Of a stretch of 64,000 nucleotides of DNA, positions 17,137 to 27,263 are shown piece after piece (positions within the stretch are counted from its first letter, which is position 1; the number at the start of each line of letters is the position of its first letter). The notes below the pieces were generated by a model. It made no database searches, was not told the DNA's origin, and saw nothing but the letters and a program-made list of their open reading frames with translations. Position numbers and translations under genes: made by a program. Origin of the DNA: Caldifarciminota bacterium (GTDB lineage Bacteria > Hydrothermota > Tepidihabitantia > SM23-42); contig JALVOT010000017.1 of assembly GCA_027026255.1 (NCBI GenBank), positions 1-64,000 of the forward strand, in the 5' to 3' direction.

Positions 17137-18353
17137 TATTTCCCTCCTTTACAATAAAACCATTTATCTTCATTTAGACCTTTTATCCATTTGCGACAAC
17201 GGATAATCTCATTGCTCGCATAACTGGAAAATTGTGGGTCTGCCTTCGCTTTTTTGTAGTGATTAATTGCCACATTAAAGGATGTCAATGCACTATTGAG
17301 AACCGGACAATTAGTCTTGGACTTATTCTTATCCCATTTCACCTTTGTATAATATCCCTTCCGCTCATAGATATCGCCCAAAAGCACTGAACCATAAAGA
17401 TTATCCGGTTCAATCACCTGCGCCTTTTTGACATATTTTTCTGCAACCGTCAATTTACCCTGCGAGAGGTAAAGGTCGGCAATCCGGAAAAATGGCTGAG
17501 CAGATTTCGGATTTAACTTCATCGCCGTTTCATACTCCTTCTGGGCTGAGGTGTATTTTTTAAGCAGCTGATAGATCGAACCCAGTTGAAGATGATAATA
17601 ATAATTATCCGGCTCCTTGGAAACCAAAAACTTATACTCTTCCACGGCTTCAGTATAACTTTTCTTATCCAGTAAGGCCTCAGCAAGTTTCTTTCTCACT
17701 TCGGTATTTTCCGGCCTCTTCGTCTTCACCTGTTTAAGATAGGAGACCGCCTTATTCAAATCTCCCATCTCCTTATAGACATTGGCCAGGGCAAACATAG
17801 TCGTAAGATTATCCGGTTCTGCATTAAGACTCTTTTGATAATAAGCCAACGCCTTATTATACTCTTTTGTTTTTGTATAGATATAACCCAGACCATTGAG
17901 TAAATTGACATTCGTAGAATCGTATCTAAGTCCGGACTTAAACTCATTTATCGCCTCGGAATAACGTTTAAACTTAGAATATAAAGCACCAAGCCCTTCA
18001 TAGGCCCTCGGGTCCTTAGGGTCAATCCTTTTTGCCTGATTATAGGTGGATTCCGCCTCGACTATATCCCTTTTAAACCGATAGGATTTGGCAAGGGCGA
18101 TATATGCGCTGTAATACTTTGGGTCAAGATTGATTGCCTCCTTAAGATGTTCAATGGCTGAATCATAATTCCCCTGTTTTATATATTCATAGGCAATCGA
18201 ATATTCCTGCTGAGCCTTTTCTCTATTATTTGTCTCAGGCTGATTCGAAACCGGTTTTTTAACCGTCTGGGTGGTTGGTGCACAGCCCACGACAATTAAG
18301 CCTATAACAAAAGCAATCAACAATAAGTTATGCCTCATAAAAGTTTTATTCAT
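17136..18353 (-). CDS. TPR-repeat lipoprotein
   Basis: 405 residues from the ATG at 18353, chosen because TGGAGGT ends 4 nt upstream; a longer frame from 18461 would run through the tRNA-Ala gene and is an artefact. Lipobox VVGC gives a lipidated N-terminus. About nine TPR units follow from residue 45 to 330 (for example YIKQGNYDSAIEHLKEAINL), then a less regular C-terminus with Cys residues. TPRs scaffold protein complexes. It heads the operon that continues into the Omp85 and Wzi-like genes, so a role in outer-membrane assembly is plausible. Confidence 0.85.
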   Translation of the reverse strand: MNKTFMRHNLLLIAFVIGLIVVGCAPTTQTVKKPVSNQPETNNREKAQQEYSIAYEYIKQGNYDSAIEHLKEAINLDPKYYSAYIALAKSYRFKRDIVEAESTYNQAKRIDPKDPRAYEGLGALYSKFKRYSEAINEFKSGLRYDSTNVNLLNGLGYIYTKTKEYNKALAYYQKSLNAEPDNLTTMFALANVYKEMGDLNKAVSYLKQVKTKRPENTEVRKKLAEALLDKKSYTEAVEEYKFLVSKEPDNYYYHLQLGSIYQLLKKYTSAQKEYETAMKLNPKSAQPFFRIADLYLSQGKLTVAEKYVKKAQVIEPDNLYGSVLLGDIYERKGYYTKVKWDKNKSKTNCPVLNSALTSFNVAINHYKKAKADPQFSSYASNEIIRCRKWIKGLNEDKWFYCKGGK

Positions 18354-18370
18354 CATACCTCCAATACAAA

Positions 18371-18443
18371 TGGAGCCGACGGGATTCGAACCCGTGACCT
18401 CTTGACTGCCAGTCAAGCGCTCTCCCAACTGGGCTACGGCCCC
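18371..18443 (-). tRNA. tRNA-Ala (GGC)
   Basis: 73 nt cloverleaf read on the minus strand: acceptor GGGGCCG / CGGCTCC, anticodon stem CTTGA/TCAAG around loop CTGGCAG (anticodon GGC), T-arm GGGTTCGAATCCC. CCA is not encoded. It lies 18 nt ahead of the TPR lipoprotein and probably shares its promoter. Confidence 0.95.
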
Positions 18444-18465
18444 GATATAACATAAATTCAAATGA

Positions 18466-18493
18466 ATTATATAATAAATTTCATAAAAGTCAA
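18466..18493 (-). promoter_or_regulatory. Promoter of tRNA-Ala and downstream operon
   Basis: Minus strand: TTGACT (18493-18488), 16-bp spacer, TATAAT (18471-18466), about 22 nt before the tRNA 5' end. Confidence 0.75.
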
Positions 18494-18742
18494 GGTCTAT
18501 AATAAGCAGACCTACAATCCTGTATCCCGGACCGAGATGGAGTCTTTTATTACAGCACTTCGGCGCGTTCTGTCATTGTGCATTAATTGTATATCTCTGA
18601 ACACTCAGCCTGCATAATGAGGAGGGGGGTCCAAAAGGGGATTATTCTCGTTAGGAGGTATCTTATTGGACCTCCCTCCTGATAAATTATAGACCATTAT
18701 AATAAAAATTTTTACAATTGCAAGTATTTTAAATAAATCAAT
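18494..18742. other. Gene-free spacer with a long imperfect inverted repeat
   Basis: No coding frame is supported. The stretch contains the inverted repeat at 18620-18680 downstream of the spermidine-synthase-like gene. The rest is unremarkable AT-rich sequence. Confidence 0.6.
18620..18680 (-). repeat. Inverted repeat, 15-nt arms, possible terminator
   Basis: Arms 18620-18634 (AGGAGGGGGGTCCAA) and 18666-18680 (TTGGACCTCCCTCCT) pair with one mismatch around a 31-nt loop. No clear U-run follows in either direction, so it may be a 3'-end hairpin or a mobile-element remnant rather than a classical terminator. Confidence 0.5.
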
Positions 18743-21253
18743 CTATTTATTCATAAAAAAATGATATTCTCTTATCACCTGATTGAGAAAAATCTTTATC
18801 TCATTATTTTCAGGATTCAGTTTCTGCGCCATCCTGAAGAATTTAATGGTCTCTCGAAGTCTTCTCTGATTCTGTGCCTTAAGCCCATTCAGAAAATACT
18901 TCTGACCCAGAAGATAACGGGAAAATACCTCTCTGTCATCAATATTTACTACTACACTTTCAGGATTTATCCTGAATTTCAACAACGCGTTGAGATTTCT
19001 CACCCAGTTTTCAGGGGATGGACTGTCAATACCGAAGAATTCAAGATATGGTCGGTTATCACTATTTATTCTACTCTCTTTGGTCAAATCCCGGACTGCA
19101 TCTTCATCAAGAAGCAGCGAACAGACAAAGAGATATGGATCATTTAATATTTCATCTTCAATCGTATTCAAAACATCTCTCAAAAATCGAAAATCGAGTT
19201 TCGCCCTCTCGGCGCTGCCCAGGAGGATACCATGGGAATGGCCGAGCCAAACTGTAGTATGGGGGAATACCGTGGCAAATGTCTTTATTGCAATCTTGAA
19301 TTCTTTATTTGATAATTTGTGAAGGGGAAGATATTGCGCAAAAACACCATCTTCTTTCAAATGTTTCTTGACCAACCTGAAAAATTCCCGGGTATATAGG
19401 TTACCGCAACCCAACGCCGGATGGGTTGGATCACAGGATATTATATCGTATTTTTTATTACTCAGAAGCAGATAATTTCTTCCATCCCCGGCGATAAAAT
19501 TAACCTTTGGATTCTTGATAATATTGTTATTGTAACGGATGAAATATCTTCCTGCCTCCCTTACCCCGGGACATATCTCAACACAATCAAGTTTTATAAT
19601 AGGATGACGGGCGATGGTGGCGGAAGTTATCCCAATGCCAAAACCAATAACCAGCGCGGTTTCAGCCCGGGGATTAAAAAGAAACGGTAATTCTCCCAGC
19701 ATCTTCACAACCTTGAGGGCATCATAGGTAATACCGCAAACTGCACTGTTATTGATGTAGCAGGCTCGAATGCCGGTAAATCTATCCTCGGTCACGACTA
19801 CCGTCCCTGAAGATGTTTCCTTATAATAAAGAACACGGTCACTACGAGATGAACTCCGCATAATTGATGGCGGCAGGATATAGTTATGCTGTTTCTTTAT
19901 AATCATAACAGACAAAACCGCCGAAAGGATACCGGCACCGACAAAAAATAAATTAAACCGCTTTTTGAATGTTTTTGTTAAATAGACAACAGCCCCGCCG
20001 GTCAATAAATAGATTAAACCAACAAGAACTATTCCGCGCACAACCCCAATTGCTGGAATCAATATAAATCCAGCGACAATCGAACCGATAATACTGCCGA
20101 CCGTATTTAAAAAATAGATCTTCCCGATCCCCTCTCCAAGCCTTCTCCGGGAACGGTTATAGAGTCTGCAGATTAAAGGGAAACTTATACCCATAAAAAG
20201 GGCTGGTAAAAACATTAAAATAAAAGAAAAGAACAGAGGCGGTAAGATAATCCTCAAGCCGGTCGATTTCAACAGGCCGCTTGCGGAAAAGAGCAATCCA
20301 GGAATTTGATTTATAAAAAATGTTGTAATTATAACATAAATACCGATGCCAGCCAAAACCATTATCAAATAAAAATAATCTTTTATTCGGGGTTCAAGAA
20401 ATCGGCTAAAAATATAGCCGCCCAGGGTTATTCCCGAAAGATAGGTGACAATAACGATAATAAATGTATAAGTAGCATTAGCAAGAAATATACTGAGTGC
20501 CCTGAGCCATAAAATTTCCAGACCCAGCCCTGCAAAACCGGTTACCGCCGCAACAACAGGCAAAAACGAGGCACGACCACAAACATTAATCTGCCTTTCT
20601 CTGTCCTCTTTATATTGTGTTATTCCCTTCTTTTCCGGGATGATAAAGACAATTATTCCAATTGTAATATTTATAAAAATAGCCAATAACTGGGTCTGTA
20701 TCTGACCCAGATTTCTAATCAAAAAAGCGCCGGTTGATACCGCACCAATGATACCGCCCACCGAGATTGCTGTATAGATTAACCCGATGCCGTGCCCGAT
20801 TCTTTTTGTAGTATCGGCATAAATTTTGACCAGCACAGGAAAGATTGCCCCCATAAGGAATGTTGGTAAGGATATTATAAAAAACGATGATACCGACAAT
20901 ATAATAATCGTCGGTATTGTCACCGAGAATCTTGTGTAGAGAAATTTATAAAATTCGGTTAATCTGGGAAGAATAAATATTAGCACCATAGCAGAAACAC
21001 CCACCCCAAATTCGATAAGCCCAAGAAACAATTTTTTCTTCTCAATGCGGTCAATAACCAGACCCCAGCACAGCCCACCCAGTCCCAGCCCAAAGAGGAA
21101 TGTCGCAATTACAATTGCCCCGGCTATGGTTGTCGTTCCGAATACCAATGCGAGGAGTCTTGTCCAGATTACCTCGTATATAAACATTGAAATACCGGAA
21201 AATATTGCAATTAAAATAACAATATATAAGTTTACAAGATTGGTATTCTTCAC
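18743..21253 (-). CDS. Membrane-fused spermidine-synthase-like protein
   Basis: 836 residues from GTG 21253. Residues 1-450 hold about 12-14 membrane helices in two transporter-like halves (FLFGLGLGGLCWGLVIDRIE, repeated as YLSGITLGGYIFSRFLEPR). Residues 480-750 form a spermidine-synthase-like Rossmann domain (ALVIGFGIGITSATIARHP, VEICPGVREAGRYF, DGRNYLLLSNKKYDIISCDP). The tail is TPR-like. Such fusions are common in environmental bacteria; an aminopropyl- or methyl-transfer activity coupled to the membrane part is not established. It lies 41 bases after fabH without a visible promoter or ribosome site. Confidence 0.85.
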   Translation of the reverse strand: MKNTNLVNLYIVILIAIFSGISMFIYEVIWTRLLALVFGTTTIAGAIVIATFLFGLGLGGLCWGLVIDRIEKKKLFLGLIEFGVGVSAMVLIFILPRLTEFYKFLYTRFSVTIPTIIILSVSSFFIISLPTFLMGAIFPVLVKIYADTTKRIGHGIGLIYTAISVGGIIGAVSTGAFLIRNLGQIQTQLLAIFINITIGIIVFIIPEKKGITQYKEDRERQINVCGRASFLPVVAAVTGFAGLGLEILWLRALSIFLANATYTFIIVIVTYLSGITLGGYIFSRFLEPRIKDYFYLIMVLAGIGIYVIITTFFINQIPGLLFSASGLLKSTGLRIILPPLFFSFILMFLPALFMGISFPLICRLYNRSRRRLGEGIGKIYFLNTVGSIIGSIVAGFILIPAIGVVRGIVLVGLIYLLTGGAVVYLTKTFKKRFNLFFVGAGILSAVLSVMIIKKQHNYILPPSIMRSSSRSDRVLYYKETSSGTVVVTEDRFTGIRACYINNSAVCGITYDALKVVKMLGELPFLFNPRAETALVIGFGIGITSATIARHPIIKLDCVEICPGVREAGRYFIRYNNNIIKNPKVNFIAGDGRNYLLLSNKKYDIISCDPTHPALGCGNLYTREFFRLVKKHLKEDGVFAQYLPLHKLSNKEFKIAIKTFATVFPHTTVWLGHSHGILLGSAERAKLDFRFLRDVLNTIEDEILNDPYLFVCSLLLDEDAVRDLTKESRINSDNRPYLEFFGIDSPSPENWVRNLNALLKFRINPESVVVNIDDREVFSRYLLGQKYFLNGLKAQNQRRLRETIKFFRMAQKLNPENNEIKIFLNQVIREYHFFMNK

Positions 21254-21294
21254 TCAGGGGTAATTTAAATTTAATTTATATGTGGCCTGTGGTT

Positions 21295-22269
21295 CTACCA
21301 GCGCAATAAAACTCCACCCCAGGTAAATCCTGCACCAAATGCCACCATCAGGATAAGGTCACCCTTTTTTATCCTTCCCTTTTCCAGGGCTTCATTCAGG
21401 GCAATCGGTATTGATGCCGCGGATGTATTCCCATACTTATCAAGATTTATATATACCTTATCCATCGGTACCTTCAATCGTTTTGCCGTAGCCTCAATAA
21501 TCCTGATGTTTGCCTGATGCGGAATCAAAAGGTCAATCGCCTCTCCGTCAATCCCCGCCTTTTGTAAAGTCTTCTCCGCAGCCTCATACATTGCCCTTAC
21601 TGCAAGTTTAAAAACCTCATTCCCCTGCATCTTAATATAGTGGAGTCTGTTTTTAACCGATTCTATCGATGCAGGAATCCGAGACCCACCGGCAGGTTGC
21701 TGCAGGAGTTTCCAGTTCGAACCATCGGCAGAAAAATATGATGCAATAATACCGCTTGCTCCTCTGTTTCTTTTTATCACTACCGCTCCTGCACCATCCC
21801 CAAAAAGCACGCAGGTCGCACGGTCGGTAAAGTCCGTTATCTTGGTCAGAATCTCAGCACCAATCACCAGGATATTGTCGAATCCATTCTTAATAAATGA
21901 TTCCGCAATACCCAGACCATAGAGAAATCCGGAACATCCTGCAGAAATATCAAAGGACATTACCTTATTGATGCCGAGTCGGGATTGAACAAGACAGGCA
22001 GTTGACGGGAAAAGCATATCCGGGGTTGCAGTGCCCAGAATTATTGCCTCAATATTCTTCGCTTCAATTCCAGCCGCTGCTATTGCACGCTTTGCGGCCT
22101 CACATGCAAGGTCACTGGTTGCAGTATTATTATCAACAATTCTGCGCTCACTGATTCCGGACCTTGTCCTTATCCATTCATCTGAAGTATCAACCAATTT
22201 TTCCATATCAAAATTGGTCACTACCTTTTCAGGAACATAACTACCGATACCACCTATTGCTGCCTTCAT
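21295..22269 (-). CDS. fabH: 3-oxoacyl-ACP synthase III FabH
   Basis: 324 residues, full length. The catalytic triad is visible: Cys112 in DISAGCSGFLYG, His251 in PHQANIRII, Asn281 in GNTSAAS. FabH condenses an acyl-CoA primer with malonyl-ACP to start fatty-acid synthesis. The start overlaps the end of plsX by 4 bases. The order rpmF-plsX-fabH is a classic conserved bacterial cluster. Confidence 0.97.
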   Translation of the reverse strand: MKAAIGGIGSYVPEKVVTNFDMEKLVDTSDEWIRTRSGISERRIVDNNTATSDLACEAAKRAIAAAGIEAKNIEAIILGTATPDMLFPSTACLVQSRLGINKVMSFDISAGCSGFLYGLGIAESFIKNGFDNILVIGAEILTKITDFTDRATCVLFGDGAGAVVIKRNRGASGIIASYFSADGSNWKLLQQPAGGSRIPASIESVKNRLHYIKMQGNEVFKLAVRAMYEAAEKTLQKAGIDGEAIDLLIPHQANIRIIEATAKRLKVPMDKVYINLDKYGNTSAASIPIALNEALEKGRIKKGDLILMVAFGAGFTWGGVLLRW

Positions 22270-23234
22270 CTCTTTAACGCCTCACCAATCCTTTCAACGA
22301 TATTATAGGTAATACACTCCCGGGCCAGGCCAATGGCGTTCTTTAAAGCCCGGGCTGATGAATGCCCATGGCATACAATAACCACACCATTGATTCCCAG
22401 AAGGATTCCTCCACCATACTCCTCATAATTGAACTTTGCCTTCAGGTCCTTGATTGCCGGTTTAACCAGAAACTTTCCAAAACGGCGTCTGGCGACCGCA
22501 TCAACCGTCTCACTCAGCATCTTCCATAATATATCAACGATCCCTTCAGAAAATTTCAGTATTACATTTCCGGTAAAACCATCACTGACTATCACATCTG
22601 CATATCCCTTCATAATATCACCGCCCTCAATATTACCGATGAAATTCAGGTCCGTCTGTTTAAGTGCCTGATACGCCTTTTGCCGGATTTCATCACCCTT
22701 GACACTCTCCGTGCCGATATTGAGAAGTGCGACCCTCGGCTTTTCTGTGCGTAGTACCACCTCGTAGAATACCGAACCCATTATTCCATAGTTAATATAA
22801 TCAACCATCTTGGGATGAATATTGGCGCCGACATCAATCATTACTGAATAACCGGTTTCAGTGGGAAATGTAATTGCCAGACCTGGTCTTGAAATTCCTT
22901 CCAACTTACCCAGTTCAAACATACTGAAGCCCAGAATCGCACCGGTATTACCGGCACTCACTATGGCATCAATCTTCTTTTCTTTTAAAAGCTTAATTAG
23001 AATGCCCAGCGACGAATTTTTCTTCTGGCGCACTGCGACCGCGGGGATTTCGTGCATCCCTACCACCTCATCGGCAAGGCAAAATTCAAAGCCCAATTCT
23101 CTTACCACATTTTCATAATCACCCTTACCCACTGCCACAATATCGTTTATTGCCTCTTCCTTCAAAATCTCAAGTGCCGAGAGTTCAGTCTTGGGCGCGC
23201 CATCAGAACCCATCAGGTCAAATCCAATCCTCAA
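22266..23234 (-). CDS. plsX: Phosphate acyltransferase PlsX
   Basis: 322 residues, normal length. Family motifs: [12 protein letters not shown] at the N-terminus, [34 protein letters not shown] and [16 protein letters not shown]. It converts acyl-ACP to acyl-phosphate for phospholipid synthesis. It overlaps rpmF at its start and fabH at its end. Confidence 0.97.
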   Translation of the reverse strand: MRIGFDLMGSDGAPKTELSALEILKEEAINDIVAVGKGDYENVVRELGFEFCLADEVVGMHEIPAVAVRQKKNSSLGILIKLLKEKKIDAIVSAGNTGAILGFSMFELGKLEGISRPGLAITFPTETGYSVMIDVGANIHPKMVDYINYGIMGSVFYEVVLRTEKPRVALLNIGTESVKGDEIRQKAYQALKQTDLNFIGNIEGGDIMKGYADVIVSDGFTGNVILKFSEGIVDILWKMLSETVDAVARRRFGKFLVKPAIKDLKAKFNYEEYGGGILLGINGVVIVCHGHSSARALKNAIGLARECITYNIVERIGEALKR

Positions 23235-23425
23235 CTCTTCTCCTTCTTCTCTTTGGGTAATAAAACAAGTTTACCCTTGTAATTACCGCAATTTGGACAT
23301 ACCCGATGGGGTAATTTCGGACCGCCACAATCCGGGCATTCCACATATTTTGTTGGACTTAACTTATAATGAGCACGTCGTTTATTTTTACGGGCATGGG
23401 AATGTCGTCTTTTCGGAACTGCCAA
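23231..23425 (-). CDS. rpmF: Ribosomal protein bL32
   Basis: 64 residues: [20 protein letters not shown], then a zinc ribbon [18 protein letters not shown] with two CxxC pairs, so it is the zinc-binding form. A strong SD (AAGGAGGT) precedes the ATG. The last codon overlaps plsX. Confidence 0.97.
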   Translation of the reverse strand: MAVPKRRHSHARKNKRRAHYKLSPTKYVECPDCGGPKLPHRVCPNCGNYKGKLVLLPKEKKEKS

Positions 23426-23435
23426 TTTTACCTCC

Positions 23436-25232
23436 TTATTTTGGATACAGATTCATTGCCTGGAACCATTTATTAAGCAATTCTCGGCGCCGTGTATCAT
23501 CTTCAGGCAATTTAAATGGTCGACCACGACAATCAATAATTAAACCAACAATACCACCCTTGACCTGGGTGCTCAAAGATTTACCCCGGCCGTTACCAAT
23601 ATCAAAACCCTTTTCCGGATGGATTGTTATCTTCGCCTCTTCATCGACACCAAGTGATATCAGCATAATATCGCCGTATTGAACTTTTTTCTCTTCCTTA
23701 CGACCATCCTTATATTCAATCTCAAGTTTTAAGACATCTGAACCAATCTTTCCCTCACCAACCGGGGCGATACAGGTTCCCAAGGGAATAAGACAATCTT
23801 TATTAAAAACCTCGGTTGCGGAACGTTTATGCACTGTAGAAAGAACCCCGAGATGGGGCATCATAAAGATTGAATCGACGGCAATCCGGGTAATCGACTC
23901 CGGCAGAAATGCATCAATAAGCATAAGGGCTGCCTGATTTCGCCGCGGGGCATGAGATAATATTCCGCCTGACCCGATTATCAGATTCAGACTCATAAGG
24001 TCAATCAGACTTTCCCCGGTCATCGTTTGAGAGAATGCATCAGAGATCGTCCTTTCCTGCTGAACGCCTTTAAGTCCTACCGCCATAGATTTATGTTGTT
24101 CAAATGCCAGCCTCAATGCCTCCCTTGCGATTGCCTGTTCAATCTTCAAATCCTCTAAGCTGTGAGGGATTGTGGTCGGACGAATCATCTTATTTCTAAT
24201 ACGGTTGCGCAGGTCCTTTTCATCAATCTCAATGGGTAACCAGCGCACGATATTCTTCAAGCCGGTCTCTGCGAGAACATTACTTATAGAATACGACATA
24301 CCTAAATTAGCACTGACTGTCCGGTTAAATATCTCCTGGAATACAGAAAAGACATCCGTAGTCGCACCGCCGATATCCACTCCAATTACTGAAATCTTCT
24401 CCTTTTTCGCCACAGTCTCAACCAGCAATCCCACTGCACCGGGTGTCGGCATAATCGGAACATCGGTCATCGACATCAATTTTTTATAACCCGGGGCATG
24501 CGCCATAACATGCTCCATAAACTGGTCGTGAATCTTATGGCGTGCCGGGTTGAGATTTTCTCTTTCTAAGACAGGACGGATATTCTCAACAATCACCAGA
24601 GCGGTATTCTCCTTCAGTGTTTTTAAGATTATCTCCCGGGCATCTTTATTACCGGCATAGATAACCGGCAGTTTATAACCGACACCAAAACGTGGTTTGG
24701 GATCCGCCGCCTTTATCAATTCGGCAAGTTCCACGACATGGGATACGGTTCCGCCGTCAATACCTCCGGACAGAAGAATCATATCCGGCCTCAAATTTCT
24801 TATTCTTTCAATCTTTTCATGGGGCAGTCGACCATCATTAGATGCAATGACATCCATCACAATCGCACCCGCACCCAATGCTGCCCTTGCCGCACTTTCT
24901 GCGGTCATTGTCAACACCACACCGGCAACCATCATCTGCAGACCGCCGCCGGCCGATGATGTTGAAACATAAAAATCCACGCCTTCGCCATTCTTAACTT
25001 CTTTTATTATATTTTCTCCATCAAGAAGCTTTACCCGGGAAAGTTCCTCAACCTCACGCACCGCATTCAAAACACCCTTGGTCACATCCTCAAAAGGTGC
25101 CTCCACCGTGGTAGGGGCCTCGCCCCGCACCACCAAACGATATTCATCCCCTCTCTTTTCAATCAAAATTGCCTTGGTTGTTGTGCTTCCGCAATCAGTG
25201 GCGAGAATTCTTTTCGGCTCTTTTTCTTTCAT
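23436..25232 (-). CDS. glmL: Glutamate mutase L-like ATPase (GlmL/MutL family)
   Basis: 598 residues from the ATG at 25232, chosen because GAGGAAAGG lies just upstream; an ATG at 25262 has no ribosome site. ASKHA-type ATPase motifs: [10 protein letters not shown] (residues 12-21) and [14 protein letters not shown]. Family members are found beside B12-dependent glutamate or other amino-acid mutases and are thought to be reactivating or accessory factors. No mutase subunits are present here, and the neighbours are gcvPB and rpmF, so the partner must be elsewhere. B12 use fits the class II reductase at 42.3 kb. Confidence 0.85.
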   Translation of the reverse strand: MKEKEPKRILATDCGSTTTKAILIEKRGDEYRLVVRGEAPTTVEAPFEDVTKGVLNAVREVEELSRVKLLDGENIIKEVKNGEGVDFYVSTSSAGGGLQMMVAGVVLTMTAESAARAALGAGAIVMDVIASNDGRLPHEKIERIRNLRPDMILLSGGIDGGTVSHVVELAELIKAADPKPRFGVGYKLPVIYAGNKDAREIILKTLKENTALVIVENIRPVLERENLNPARHKIHDQFMEHVMAHAPGYKKLMSMTDVPIMPTPGAVGLLVETVAKKEKISVIGVDIGGATTDVFSVFQEIFNRTVSANLGMSYSISNVLAETGLKNIVRWLPIEIDEKDLRNRIRNKMIRPTTIPHSLEDLKIEQAIAREALRLAFEQHKSMAVGLKGVQQERTISDAFSQTMTGESLIDLMSLNLIIGSGGILSHAPRRNQAALMLIDAFLPESITRIAVDSIFMMPHLGVLSTVHKRSATEVFNKDCLIPLGTCIAPVGEGKIGSDVLKLEIEYKDGRKEEKKVQYGDIMLISLGVDEEAKITIHPEKGFDIGNGRGKSLSTQVKGGIVGLIIDCRGRPFKLPEDDTRRRELLNKWFQAMNLYPK

Positions 25233-25515
25233 ACCTTTCCTCCTCAAGTCGTTCAATTTCACAGATTAAGGCCTCAACATTATTTCGGTCTTCAAGCATT
25301 GCAGTAATCTCTTCATATTCTCGATAAGAGAAGATCGCCCGATAGAAGGGCTGCATAAAAATCAGAAATTGATTGCCCAGGAAGGTTAAAGGTTTAGAAG
25401 ATTCCAGGAAAACGATGGCAACCGATGACAACCGATAATCAACCACCTTCTGGGCAATTTTGTTAATTAAAAATTTCTTGCGCTCTTCACTTACCTCAAA
25501 GCTTACTTTATCCAT
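25195..25515 (-). CDS. Conserved-looking hypothetical protein
   Basis: 106 residues, mostly alpha-helical, soluble and charged at the C-terminus ([20 protein letters not shown]-type tail). It overlaps gcvPB by 13 bases and glmL by 38 bases, which supports translation as part of the operon. I recognise no family. A small partner of the GlmL-like ATPase is possible from position alone. Confidence 0.6.
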   Translation of the reverse strand: MDKVSFEVSEERKKFLINKIAQKVVDYRLSSVAIVFLESSKPLTFLGNQFLIFMQPFYRAIFSYREYEEITAMLEDRNNVEALICEIERLEEERYERKRAEKNSRH

Positions 25516-26930
25516 CTAACCTTTAACTCCTTTATCGCCCTGACTTCATCAAGCCTGCGCACCGGTGTAGAATGAGGCGCATTCTTTAAAACCTCTGGAT
25601 TCTCTTCAGCCTCCTTACGAATCCTCTTCATTGCATCAATAAATCGATCAAGAGTCTCGATTGATTCACTATCGGTCGGTTCAATCATCAGCGCCTCGGA
25701 TACAATTAAGGGAAAATATATGGTTGGTGCGTGCAGGCCATAATCCAGGAGCCGTTTGGCAATATCCAGGGTCTTCACTCCGAATGCCTTAAGATGTTTT
25801 CCGGAAAGCACCCCTTCATGCATACAATAATTATCATAGGGAAGATAAAAATCATCTTTTAGAGATTGAATTATATAGTTGGCATTAAGCACTGCAGATT
25901 TTGCAATCGCTCTTAGACCCTTCTCACCAATCATCCTCAAGAATACATATGCCCTTACCATCACCAAAAAATTACCATAGAATGACTGGACCTTACCAAT
26001 CGTATTGGGAATATCATAATTTAAGTAGTATCTTTTATTATCTTTTTCTATAACCGGTATCGGTAAAAAATCTTTCAATACATCACACACCGCAACCGGT
26101 CCTGAACCCGGCCCGCCCCCGCCATGCGGTGTGGAGAATGTTTTATGAAGATTAAAATGAACTGCATCAAAACCCAAATCACCGGCACGCACAAATCCAA
26201 GCAGGGCATTAAGATTTGCACCATCAAGATAAACAAGGCCCCCGCGTTGATGCACCAGTTCAGTAATCCGGGTAATGTTCTTTTCAAACAGACCCAGGGT
26301 ATTGGGGTTGGTAAGCATCAATCCGGCAACCTCAGGGGTCATCAGTTCATCCAGCTGTTTCAAATCAACCACTCCATTCTTATCCGAAGGAAGGGTAATC
26401 GGTTTAAATCCGGAAAATTTAACCGAAGCCGGATTTGTCCCGTGGGCAGAATCCGGTATCAGAACATATTTTCTCGGCTCCCCCTTCTTTTTGAAGTATG
26501 CCTTAAAGATACTGATTGCGGTAAATTCCCCCTGGGCACCAGCTGCAGGTTGAAGTGTAATCGCCGGGAGATTAACTATCTTCTTTAAATAATCACCCAG
26601 TTCATACATCAGTTTCAATGCACCCTGGACCGTATCCCCCGACTGTAAAGGATGAACCTGACTAAACCCTGGCAGCCGTGCCAGTTCCTCGTTTATTTTT
26701 GGATTATACTTCATTGTGCAGGAACCCAGAGGATAAAAATCCTTATCCACATGGTGATTCAATACCGATAAATTTATAAAATGGCGCACCACCTCAGGCT
26801 CACTCAATTCAGGAAGGTTCGGGATTGATTTGCGCTGAAATACTTCAGGAATCTTATATTCAGGCACATCCAGCCCGGGCAGGCTATATGCCCTTCTTCC
26901 GGGACTCGATTTTTCAAATATCAACTCCAT
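25503..26930 (-). CDS. gcvPB: Glycine dehydrogenase (decarboxylating) subunit 2
   Basis: 475 residues, the length of the B subunit of split P-protein. The PLP-binding Lys lies in HFNLHKTFSTPHGGGGPGSG; other motifs are LGSCTMKYNPK and PDSAHGTNPAS. With GcvPA it decarboxylates glycine and loads the lipoyl H-protein. gcvPA is not in the window. The ATG follows the DUF6485 stop by one base, so translation is coupled. Confidence 0.95.
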   Translation of the reverse strand: MELIFEKSSPGRRAYSLPGLDVPEYKIPEVFQRKSIPNLPELSEPEVVRHFINLSVLNHHVDKDFYPLGSCTMKYNPKINEELARLPGFSQVHPLQSGDTVQGALKLMYELGDYLKKIVNLPAITLQPAAGAQGEFTAISIFKAYFKKKGEPRKYVLIPDSAHGTNPASVKFSGFKPITLPSDKNGVVDLKQLDELMTPEVAGLMLTNPNTLGLFEKNITRITELVHQRGGLVYLDGANLNALLGFVRAGDLGFDAVHFNLHKTFSTPHGGGGPGSGPVAVCDVLKDFLPIPVIEKDNKRYYLNYDIPNTIGKVQSFYGNFLVMVRAYVFLRMIGEKGLRAIAKSAVLNANYIIQSLKDDFYLPYDNYCMHEGVLSGKHLKAFGVKTLDIAKRLLDYGLHAPTIYFPLIVSEALMIEPTDSESIETLDRFIDAMKRIRKEAEENPEVLKNAPHSTPVRRLDEVRAIKELKVRWIK

Positions 26931-26931
26931 A

Positions 26932-27126
26932 TTAGCGGGAATGCAGCCTTATAAAATGTCCAAATGAACGGTCATAGGTGCGTTCGGCATCCTCAGGAAA
27001 ACAGCAAGCCGGCAATTCATTCATCGCAAGATGATAACGGATACATTCACAACACCTCCCCTTTCTTGAACAGGGCTCATAGGTGCAGTTGCAGTGCTTC
27101 AGGTTCTCTTGAATGTTGCAATCCAT
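26932..27126 (-). CDS. DUF6485-like cysteine-rich protein
   Basis: 64 residues with nine cysteines, including [21 protein letters not shown] and [15 protein letters not shown], the pattern I associate with DUF6485. The cysteines probably bind metal or an Fe-S cluster, but the role is unknown. It is the first gene of a long operon (gcvPB, glmL, rpmF, plsX, fabH). Its ATG sits exactly 5 nt after a perfect -10 box, so it is predicted leaderless. Confidence 0.85.
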   Translation of the reverse strand: MDCNIQENLKHCNCTYEPCSRKGRCCECIRYHLAMNELPACCFPEDAERTYDRSFGHFIRLHSR

Positions 27127-27131
27127 AGGCT

Positions 27132-27159
27132 ATTATATCTAAAACCATTTAAATGTCAA
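27132..27159 (-). promoter_or_regulatory. Promoter of the DUF6485-gcvPB-rpmF-fabH operon
   Basis: Minus strand: TTGACA (27159-27154), 16-bp spacer, TATAAT (27137-27132), 5 nt, ATG at 27126. Both hexamers are perfect; this is the clearest leaderless promoter on this strand. Confidence 0.85.
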
Positions 27160-27263
27160 CTTAATTTTCCTTATCGTCTCTTCCCTTTTTTCCGTACCCG
27201 CCTATACGAAAATTTCAAGATACCGGATATTCCAGATTAAAAAAATTCTATCAGGGATTCAGA

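Noticed and set aside
18354-18461. N-terminal extension of the TPR lipoprotein through tRNA-Ala
   Set aside because: It translates the tRNA gene; a well-placed SD and lipoprotein signal begin at 18353.
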